A DNA stretch of 56,642 bases. It comes from Oscillospiraceae bacterium (lineage in GTDB: Bacteria; Bacillota; Clostridia; Oscillospirales; Acutalibacteraceae). Positions 7,689 to 13,582 of this stretch are shown in pieces. The stretch spans positions 1 through 56,642 of the forward strand of contig WRED01000007.1 of NCBI GenBank assembly GCA_009779495.1, in the 5' to 3' direction. The notes under the pieces are model-generated. The model worked only from the letters and a program-made list of their open reading frames with translations. It ran no database searches and was not told the origin of the DNA. Numbering within the stretch: position 1 is the stretch's first letter; every line of letters begins with the position of its first letter. The translations under genes and the position numbers were made by a program.

Positions 7689-8240
7689 CTAACTAAGCTC
7701 AACGATCGTGATCTTTTCCGTGGACAGCCCCGTTTTGTTGACGACAATGTCTTTTATCTGTATCATGCCCGTGTCCGTGAGCACATTGGGCGGCAGGATG
7801 ACGTCCGCGGTCTTGCCGTCAAACACCACGAGGCACTTGCTTCCCGTCTTGGCCTTGATCAGCGTTTCCATGTCGGCCTCGAGCTTGATCGCCTCCGTCA
7901 GCGCGGCCAGCTCCTGCGTCGCCTCCTTGACCGCCGACGACGCCGACCCGCTGTCCTTGATGATCCCGTTGAGCAGGTCAGCCGCCTCGTCCCGCGACCG
8001 TTTGCGGTCCATCGCCGATTCCGCGAAGAAGCTGTCCCGCGTCCCGGCGATGACGTACTGCGCGTCGCCCAGGTTATCAGAATCCTTGCCGACGTTTTCC
8101 TCCGTCCGCGCCTCCGCGCCCGCCTGCGGCCGGAGTCCGACCTCCGGCTTCGTGTAGTACCAGTTCACGAAGATCGCCGCGCCCAGCGCGATCACCAGCG
8201 TCGCCGTGATCAGCTGCCTTTTTTTGATTATCATGCTCAT
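7689..8240 (-). CDS. spoIIIAH: Stage III sporulation protein AH
   Basis: SpoIIIAH is the mother-cell protein that meets forespore SpoIIQ across the intermembrane space and forms part of the ring-shaped feeding channel. The 183-residue protein has a short cytoplasmic start (MSMIIKKRQL), one membrane helix (LITATLVIALGAAIFVNWYY, about residue 10-29), a variable linker, and the extracytoplasmic domain with DAQYVIAGTRDSFFAESAMDRKRSRDEA and a C-terminal YscJ/FliF-like fold region. AAGG lies 8 nt before the ATG at 8240. A MITE-like element separates it from spoIIIAG. Confidence 0.93.
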   Translation of the reverse strand: MSMIIKKRQLITATLVIALGAAIFVNWYYTKPEVGLRPQAGAEARTEENVGKDSDNLGDAQYVIAGTRDSFFAESAMDRKRSRDEAADLLNGIIKDSGSASSAVKEATQELAALTEAIKLEADMETLIKAKTGSKCLVVFDGKTADVILPPNVLTDTGMIQIKDIVVNKTGLSTEKITIVELS

Positions 8241-8298
8241 ACGATGTACCTTTCCTTTCAGTTGTTTGTATTGTAAAATTATATTTTTGGCTATTTGA

Positions 8299-8568
8299 AT
8301 GTGAATCACGGATAAAAACAGAAAACAGGTAAAAGTCAGGCGTCATTGCGAGCGCAGAGAAGCGTTTTTTTATAACAGGGTCGGGGCGCGAAGCAATCCC
8401 GTTCCGCAACTTTATCACGTTTCCTGATCACTTCTGTTTTCTCAACCATTTACCAACTGGATTGCTTCGCGCGCGAACATTGTTGTTTCTCAACGTTTCT
8501 CCGCGCTCGCAATGACGTGACTTTCACCCCATATCTATCATATCAATTGTCCAATATGTGGTTCGCAT
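8299..8568 (-). mobile_element. MITE-like palindromic element, copy 2
   Basis: A 270-bp copy, inverted relative to copies 1 and 3. Its termini are ATGTGAATCAC (8299-8309) and GTGGTTCGCAT (8558-8568). The same inner CATTGCGAGCGC / GAAGCAATCC blocks are present. The flanking dinucleotides (GA and TG) do not form a duplication. It sits between spoIIIAH and spoIIIAG and ends 6 nt from the spoIIIAG stop codon. Confidence 0.72.
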
Positions 8569-8571
8569 TGT

Positions 8572-8592
8572 CGCCTAACGCCCGTTACCCAT
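8572..8592. repeat. Short heptamer array at the spoIIIAG stop
   Basis: Three 7-bp units (CGCCTAA, CGCCCGT, TACCCAT) resembling the class at 9832-9857. It contains the spoIIIAG stop codon. Confidence 0.4.
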
Positions 8593-9177
8593 CTTCGTAA
8601 CGCTCACTTTCGCCGAGCTTATCCCCAGCACCGCCGTCACGGCATCTGTCACGTCCCTGCGCACCTCGGGCGAGTCCGCGCCCTCGCACACCACCGCCAC
8701 GCCGCGTATATTCGGCTGTATGATCTTGATAATCAGTCCCGTTTCGTCACTGCTTTTGCCGATCATGATGTACTCGTTCGCCGACTTTTCCTTTTGGCTG
8801 TAGCTGCCGTCCGTATGCTGCGAGCGTTCGTTTTCGTTTTTGCTGTTCGACGCGTACACCTGCTCCGCGCCGTTTTCCAGCGTGACCATCACCTTGGACT
8901 TTCCCGCGCCCGCGATAGCGCCCACCAGTTCCGCCAGCCTGTCCTCGACGTCTCTCGCGTAGTTGCGTATGTCCGCGGCGGCCGGCTCCCCGCGCTTGGC
9001 CGTGTCCTTGACGCCGCTTGGCTCTTTCTCCCCGCCCCCCACCTCAGAGAACAGCAGAAGCAGCACCGCCGCCACGCCCAAAGCCACGATCAGGAGCAGC
9101 TTTTTGTCCGCCTTGAGCTTCTCCCCGATCCCCCTGCATTTCTCCAAAAGCTTACTCTTAATATCGTCCGTGTTCAT
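8575..9177 (-). CDS. spoIIIAG: Stage III sporulation protein AG
   Basis: SpoIIIAG forms a large oligomeric ring in the mother-cell membrane of the SpoIIIA-SpoIIQ channel. The 200-residue protein has one N-terminal membrane helix (LLLIVALGVAAVLLLLF, about residue 27-43) followed by the intermembrane domain. Typical features are RNYARDVEDRLAELVGAIAGAGKSKVMVTLENG (about residue 71-103), the Ser/Asn/Lys-rich insertion typical of this family, and the C-terminal IIQPNIRGVAVVCEGADSPEV ring-building motif. Its start overlaps the end of spoIIIAF by 20 bp, which indicates coupled translation. Confidence 0.94.
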   Translation of the reverse strand: MNTDDIKSKLLEKCRGIGEKLKADKKLLLIVALGVAAVLLLLFSEVGGGEKEPSGVKDTAKRGEPAAADIRNYARDVEDRLAELVGAIAGAGKSKVMVTLENGAEQVYASNSKNENERSQHTDGSYSQKEKSANEYIMIGKSSDETGLIIKIIQPNIRGVAVVCEGADSPEVRRDVTDAVTAVLGISSAKVSVTKMGNGR

Positions 9178-9637
9178 ACAGCTCCGCCTCCGCCTCCGTG
9201 ATTTTATATATGTCCGCGTTTATTTCCCGCTCCATGCCCTCAAACCCATAGGGCGAGTAGATTTCAACCCTGCCGACGCGAATCTCCCCGTTTTCCGTAT
9301 ACGCTTTCACGATGATCTCCGCGCCCTCTACGCCGTACCCCTCCAGTATCCTCTTGATTTCAGCCGCGCACGCCCTTTCGACGCTGTCCTCGATCTGCCG
9401 CCCGACGAGCTCCGACAGCTCCGCGTTTTCCGGCGCTACGTCCCCCAAAAACAGCTCCGGTGCATCGAACTGTATGTCGCCCCTGAGAAACGGCGTAAGC
9501 GCCGCCGCTAAAATGAATATGGATATGAAAGTTTTAAGCGCCCTGTCCGTGGCCCCCTTGGGCGATATTGCGTATAACACGCCGCCGATCAGCGCCGAAA
9601 AACCAAAGCCCAGAAGCCAGCCGCCAAGTTGATTCAC
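9158..9637 (-). CDS. spoIIIAF: Stage III sporulation protein AF
   Basis: A membrane component of the SpoIIIA channel complex. The 159-residue protein has two N-terminal membrane helices (LLGFGFSALIGGVLYAI and TFISIFILAAALTPFL) and a soluble C-terminal domain with a ring-building-like pattern (EIKRILEGYGVEGAEIIVKAY). The GTG at 9637 is preferred because GGAG lies 8 nt upstream; a GTG at 9646 is possible and would add three residues. The 3' end overlaps spoIIIAG. A long inverted repeat and heptamer arrays separate it from spoIIIAE. Confidence 0.9.
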   Translation of the reverse strand: MNQLGGWLLGFGFSALIGGVLYAISPKGATDRALKTFISIFILAAALTPFLRGDIQFDAPELFLGDVAPENAELSELVGRQIEDSVERACAAEIKRILEGYGVEGAEIIVKAYTENGEIRVGRVEIYSPYGFEGMEREINADIYKITEAEAELYEHGRY

Positions 9638-9657
9638 GTCATTCACTCCGTTCTTTC

Positions 9658-9685
9658 GAGGCGTTAGGTGTCAGGCGTAAGGGAT
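9658..9685. repeat. Heptamer array left of the 41-bp inverted repeat
   Basis: Units GCGTTAG, GTGTCAG, GCGTAAG, GGATTAG. It is the reverse complement class of the array at 9832-9857. Confidence 0.6.
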
Positions 9686-9720
9686 TAGGAAAAGATTCTT
9701 CACTGTGTTCAGAATGACGA

Positions 9721-9827
9721 CCCCTCCGGCACTGCGTGCCACCTCCCCTTGCAGGGGAGGCCGTGTTAATCGCACCTTGTTCTCAAGCCTCCCCTGCAAG
9801 GGGAGGTGGCACGCAGTGCCGGAGGGG
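9721..9827. repeat. Perfect 41-bp inverted repeat with 25-bp loop
   Basis: Positions 9721-9761 and 9787-9827 are perfect reverse complements (arm starts CCCCTCCGGCACTGCGTGCC). It lies between spoIIIAF and spoIIIAE, bracketed by inverted heptamer arrays, and would form a very stable hairpin in the operon mRNA. It has no T-tract, so it is more likely a dispersed repeat than a terminator. Confidence 0.85.
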
Positions 9828-9831
9828 TAAA

Positions 9832-9857
9832 CTCCTAATCCCTAGCGCCTAACGCCT
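9832..9857. repeat. Heptamer array at the spoIIIAE stop
   Basis: Units CTCCTAA, TCCCTAG, CGCCTAA, CGCCTTA. The array runs into the spoIIIAE stop codon. Confidence 0.6.
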
Positions 9858-10981
9858 TATCCCTTGATCGCAATCATTATCCCCGTCGTAATCACCATCA
9901 GCGCGGCGTTAAATATCACGCAGACATTCATCAGCACAAGCGCGCCGCTCACAGTTTTCAAAAATCCCGTCACATTCTTCAGGTCCATCATGTCCGCGCA
10001 CAGGGCCGACAGCTTCAGCGCGCCCGTCCACAGCGTAAGCTCCGCCACGACAGGCAGATTAATCAAAAGCACCGCCGCAATCCCGAAAGCCCCCACAGCC
10101 GCCCGGACGATCGACAGGCTGCCGACGACAGAGGCATACGCGTCACTGAGCTGCGAGCCGATCACCGGGATAAAGCTGCTGATGGCCAGCTTGATGCCTT
10201 TTGCCGCCAGGGTATCCGCCGAGCTTGCCAAAATCCCTTTCAGCGACAGCAGCGCCGTAAAAAGCGTCGCGGCGGAGGCGAAAATCCATATCGCCGTTTT
10301 TTTGATGAAGTCCGCGACTTTCTGAAGCTTTAAGTCCGGCACGATGGAATCTATGACCGCAATGCCGGTGAGCAGCCCGCAGCAGGGCGTCATGAGCCGC
10401 GACGCGATCTGCGACACGCCCTGCGCGGCGGCGAAAGCCATTGAGTTGTAGCACACGGCCAGCATCGGGTTGCCGCTGGATACGATGATCGCGGCCAGCA
10501 CAGGTATCATCGCAAGCATAAACGTACTGCTGGTCATGACCGCCGCCACCGCCGACGTGAGAACCTTCGATATGGGCGCCGCGATGGATATCGTCAAAAA
10601 AACGCCGCTCGCTATGTTGATGATTGAACCGCTTTTGTCGCCCTGCGTAAAGAAGCTCCCCGCGCAGGACAGCATGATGATGACGCCCGCCGCTTTCATC
10701 AGCATTTTCAGCGGCTCCTTCATGCGCCCCCTGAAAATGTCCGTGATCAGCTTCACGATATCACGGGGCGACGCGTTGAAGATAGCGCTGAAGTCAATGC
10801 CGTCTATTCCCAGCCTTGACAGCAGGCCGCGCGTTTCGCCGTCAAGGCTTTCCGCCAGAGCGTTCGCGCCGCTTTTTTCAAGCTGTTCGTCCACCATCGT
10901 GCCGCCGCCCTCGGCAAAGGCGCACAGGGAGAGAAGCAGCGTGAGCAGCAGGGTCAGCGCGATGATTTTTACAGCTTTCAT
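9857..10981 (-). CDS. spoIIIAE: Stage III sporulation protein AE
   Basis: A polytopic mother-cell membrane protein proposed to act as a permease-like part of the SpoIIIA channel. The 374-residue protein starts with a signal-like helix (IIALTLLLTLLLSLCAFA) and has about seven further hydrophobic segments, including PLKMLMKAAGVIIMLSCAGSFF and FMLAMIPVLAAIIVSSG. Family features include QGVSQIASRLMTPCCGLLTGIAVID and a C-terminal LVLMNVCVIFNAALMVITTGIMI. GGAG lies 6 nt before the ATG. It follows spoIIIAD after 39 bp. Confidence 0.94.
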   Translation of the reverse strand: MKAVKIIALTLLLTLLLSLCAFAEGGGTMVDEQLEKSGANALAESLDGETRGLLSRLGIDGIDFSAIFNASPRDIVKLITDIFRGRMKEPLKMLMKAAGVIIMLSCAGSFFTQGDKSGSIINIASGVFLTISIAAPISKVLTSAVAAVMTSSTFMLAMIPVLAAIIVSSGNPMLAVCYNSMAFAAAQGVSQIASRLMTPCCGLLTGIAVIDSIVPDLKLQKVADFIKKTAIWIFASAATLFTALLSLKGILASSADTLAAKGIKLAISSFIPVIGSQLSDAYASVVGSLSIVRAAVGAFGIAAVLLINLPVVAELTLWTGALKLSALCADMMDLKNVTGFLKTVSGALVLMNVCVIFNAALMVITTGIMIAIKG

Positions 10982-11020
10982 TTTCGTGCTCCAAATACGT
11001 CGATAGACCGTGTCGCTGGT

Positions 11021-11413
11021 TTAATTCTGCGTTATTAATTTGGCCGCCAGTTCAACGACCACCCCGATCATCGGCAGGCACATCACCAAAATCATCATCT
11101 TCGCCGCGATTTCGACATTGGCCGCCAGCGCCGCCGAGCCGTTGTCGCGGCAGACGGCGGCGGTGATTTCCGCCACAATCGCCGTGCCCAAAGCTTTCAG
11201 CAGCAGCTTGAGATACTCATCCCGCACCCCCGCGAGGGATACAAGCTCCCGGGCCGCGTCAACGATCGTCGGCACGTAGGACATCAGCCCTAAAAGCAGC
11301 GCGGTAACGCCCGCGATTTCTATCACGGCGGCGTACTCGCTTCGCTCCTTTTTCACAATCAGGATCAGTAAAACAACCATGACCGCGCACGCGGCCATCT
11401 TAAATATATTCAT
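11021..11413 (-). CDS. spoIIIAD: Stage III sporulation protein AD
   Basis: A small membrane protein of the SpoIIIA channel complex. The 130-residue protein has about four hydrophobic helices, starting with MAACAVMVVLLILIVKKERSEY, then VIEIAGVTALLLGLMSYV, the family block DEYLKLLLKALGTAIVAEITA with VCRDNG (about residue 66-92), and a C-terminal MMILVMCLPMIGVVVEL. It begins 6 nt after the spoIIIAC stop; the ribosome binding site is weak, so coupling with spoIIIAC is likely. Confidence 0.94.
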   Translation of the reverse strand: MNIFKMAACAVMVVLLILIVKKERSEYAAVIEIAGVTALLLGLMSYVPTIVDAARELVSLAGVRDEYLKLLLKALGTAIVAEITAAVCRDNGSAALAANVEIAAKMMILVMCLPMIGVVVELAAKLITQN

Positions 11414-11419
11414 AATACT

Positions 11420-11614
11420 TTACAACTCAAAGACTGACTTTATGGCCGAATAAAGGCTTTCTATTTGGGGAATAAGCATCATAAGTATGACGACAATCCC
11501 CGCGATAGCCGTCAGCATCGCGTAGTCGTCGCGCCCCGCCTTGGAAAGCACCTGATTGAGTATGGCGACGATTATGCCGATAACGGCGATTTTCAGCACA
11601 AAGGTTATGTCCAT
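11420..11614 (-). CDS. spoIIIAC: Stage III sporulation protein AC
   Basis: A 64-residue membrane protein with two helices (FVLKIAVIGIIVAILNQVL and AMLTAIAGIVVILMMLIPQI) joined by the conserved SKAGRDDYA loop. It is the smallest component of the SpoIIIA channel. GGGAAG lies 7 nt before the ATG. It lies immediately upstream of spoIIIAD and is separated from spoIIIAB by MITE-like copy 3, which breaks the tight spacing normally seen in this operon. Confidence 0.94.
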   Translation of the reverse strand: MDITFVLKIAVIGIIVAILNQVLSKAGRDDYAMLTAIAGIVVILMMLIPQIESLYSAIKSVFEL

Positions 11615-11648
11615 AATACACTTCCCTTAATATAGAGGTCTGCTACAA

Positions 11649-11943
11649 ATGTAAATCACTGGTTGAATAATGATGTGTCGACTATATGCACATAAATATG
11701 ACAGATATATGGTAAAGTTTACGTCATTGCGAGCGCGAAGAAACATTGAGTGATAACAACGTTTGTGCGCGAAGCAATCCAGTTAGTAAAGAGTTCAGAA
11801 ATTAGAAGCGCTCAGGTAACGCAATAAGGTTGCGTAACTGGATTGCTTCGCGCACCGGCCCTGTTGTAAAAAGAACGCTTCTCTGCGCTCGCAATGACGC
11901 CTGACTTTTACCGTTTTCTGTTTTTTTAACCCCTGATTTACAC
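11649..11943 (+). mobile_element. MITE-like palindromic element, copy 3
   Basis: A 295-bp copy in the same orientation as copy 1. The left end is ATGTAAATCACTGGTT; the right end, read outward, is GTGTAAATCAGGGGTT. Inner CGTCATTGCGAGCGC and GAAGCAATCCAG blocks are conserved. The right flank is TA and the left flank is AA. The last base of the element is the G of the TAG stop codon of spoIIIAB, so insertion at the TA supplied or preserved that stop. Confidence 0.75.
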
Positions 11944-12452
11944 TATAATATAATCAACCCGGCCGCAACGCCCGCCGATACCCCGAGGCTTATGTAAAGC
12001 TTTCCGTATCTGCTCTCCCGTTCCCGGGCGTCCGCCAATTTCTCAAGAAACATCTTCTCGTGTATCTCAAAATGGCCCAGCTGGCCCGCTATATCCGTCG
12101 CGCCCAAAGCCGACCCCAGCGACCGCAGCAGATCTATATCCCCCGAAAAAAGCGGCGGAGACAGCGCCCTGCGCCCGACGGCCCCAGACCATGCGTCAAA
12201 AAACGTCATTCCCTGCCCGCACATTTCACGGCAGACAGGTAAAAACGTCAGGGGGGAAAGCTCCTCCCTTTGGCAAAGCGCGTCGATCAGACCGCCCACC
12301 GGCTCACGGAAATATTCAAGCCGCGCCCGCATGACGCCGATCATGACCAATATCTTCTCAAGGGTTCTCACGCGCTGAGACAGCATCCTTGAGTATCTCA
12401 GTCCCGTCAGGGCGCACATCAGTACCGCTGTCAAAGCCGCCGCTGTTCGCAT
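11943..12452 (-). CDS. spoIIIAB: Stage III sporulation protein AB
   Basis: A membrane-anchored helical protein of the SpoIIIA channel complex, thought to work with the ATPase SpoIIIAA and structurally related to GspF-type secretion proteins. The 169-residue protein has an N-terminal hydrophobic helix (MRTAAALTAVLMCALTGL), a helical core with EKILVMIGVMRARLEYFREPV (about residue 32-52) and LGSALGATDIAGQLGHFEIHEK, and a C-terminal helix (LYISLGVSAGVAAGLIIL). The ATG at 12452 overlaps the spoIIIAA 3' end by 22 bp. Its stop codon coincides with the end of MITE copy 3. Confidence 0.93.
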   Translation of the reverse strand: MRTAAALTAVLMCALTGLRYSRMLSQRVRTLEKILVMIGVMRARLEYFREPVGGLIDALCQREELSPLTFLPVCREMCGQGMTFFDAWSGAVGRRALSPPLFSGDIDLLRSLGSALGATDIAGQLGHFEIHEKMFLEKLADARERESRYGKLYISLGVSAGVAAGLIIL

Positions 12453-13396
12453 AACCTCATCAGCTCTTCCGTCCCGTATATTTGCTCTATCCTGCACGGC
12501 TCGCCGCCGTTTTTCAGAAAAACCGCGTGATCAAACGCGGACGTGCGCAGCAGCTCCTTTGACACGGGCCGCCTTAAAAAATCCCGGACATCGGCGGCGT
12601 GCACGCTCACGGCAAATCGCACCCCGGCGTTAAGGCCCTGGCGGACGGCCCAAAGCTCTCGCACGTCGCCTATCTCGTCGCAGACAATCATTTCAGGCGA
12701 CATGGCGCGTATCGCCGACAAAATCGCTTCGCCCTTGGGATAGCCCGTAAATACGTCGCAGTAAAACCCCGCGTCATTCATGGGAACGCCGCCCCGCAAA
12801 GCCGCCAGCTCTCCGCGCTCATCAATGACCGCCGTTTTGTACACGTGGCCGCAGCTGCCCGAGCCGAGTCTCCGGGCAAGGTCACGCAGCATCGTCGTCT
12901 TGCCGGTGGACGGCGCTCCGGCAATGATCACGCCGCAAAGTCTGTCACGGTACAGCCTGCGGCATAGCTCTTCCGCCGCGAAACCGCAGTCCCTCGCGAT
13001 ACGCAGGTTGATCGACGTAACGCTCCGCACGCCTTTGATCTCGCCGTTTTCCGTCACGGCCGTGCCGCAGATACCCGCGCGGTGGCCGCCCGGCGCCGTC
13101 AGGAAGCCGCTTCTGATCTCGGCCTCGTGGCTGTGGACCGAGTAGCCGCAAAGCCGCGCGAAGGTGTCCTCTATGTCGCGGGCCGAGGCTGTCAGCAGGC
13201 TGTCCTTCGCGAGTCTGCATACGCGTCCGCCGCGGCTTAGGAAATAGCTTCCGCCCGCACCGTAAAGGATCACCGGCCCGCCCGCCCGCAGCCTGATTTC
13301 CCATACTCTTTTCTTGATATCCGCGTCAGCCGAAAGGAGGATATCACGTATGGCCGGGGTAATGATCTGCGCGGCCTCGTCGAATTCGCGGCTCAT
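12431..13396 (-). CDS. spoIIIAA: Stage III sporulation protein AA (ATPase)
   Basis: A cytosolic AAA/secretion-type ATPase that powers the SpoIIIA channel. The 321-residue protein has an N-terminal domain with HSHEAEIRSGFLTAPGGHRAGI near residue 85-105, Walker A GAPSTGKTT near residue 160, the Walker B-like VIDERGELA near residue 190 and a later IVCDEIGD. GGGAG lies 5 nt before the ATG. It is the first gene of the minus-strand run. Sporulation sigma E would be expected to drive it; upstream, CATAAAAT resembles a sigma-E -10 box but no convincing -35 box is seen. Confidence 0.95.
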   Translation of the reverse strand: MSREFDEAAQIITPAIRDILLSADADIKKRVWEIRLRAGGPVILYGAGGSYFLSRGGRVCRLAKDSLLTASARDIEDTFARLCGYSVHSHEAEIRSGFLTAPGGHRAGICGTAVTENGEIKGVRSVTSINLRIARDCGFAAEELCRRLYRDRLCGVIIAGAPSTGKTTMLRDLARRLGSGSCGHVYKTAVIDERGELAALRGGVPMNDAGFYCDVFTGYPKGEAILSAIRAMSPEMIVCDEIGDVRELWAVRQGLNAGVRFAVSVHAADVRDFLRRPVSKELLRTSAFDHAVFLKNGGEPCRIEQIYGTEELMRLCEQRRL

Positions 13397-13516
13397 TTAC
13401 GCTCCCGTTCCTTGCTTTTAAATGCTTGTTCACTAAGATTTTATGGTATCTTGTCCCGGGTTAGAACTTTTGCGGGGTAATTTTTTACGCGGCGCGTTTG
13501 ACGCGCAAATTCCCTC

Positions 13517-13545
13517 TTGCAAGAATCCGCAATCTATGTTAAAAT
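13517..13545 (+). promoter_or_regulatory. Sigma-A promoter of the EPS cluster
   Basis: TTGCAA (13517-13522), 17-bp spacer, TAAAAT (13540-13545). The predicted transcript start near 13552 leaves a leader of about 30 nt before the ATG at 13583, which argues against translation starts further upstream. Confidence 0.65.
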
Positions 13546-13582
13546 GAGATGTTTATTTGTGTCTGAAAGGATGTTTATTTAT

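Noticed and set aside
290-9857. CRISPR array
   Set aside because: The repeats are 7 or 15 bp in direct tandem without unique spacers, and no cas gene is present.
13397-13460. Sigma-E promoter for spoIIIAA
   Set aside because: CATAAAAT resembles the -10 box, but the matching -35 position is poor, so I do not list it as a feature.
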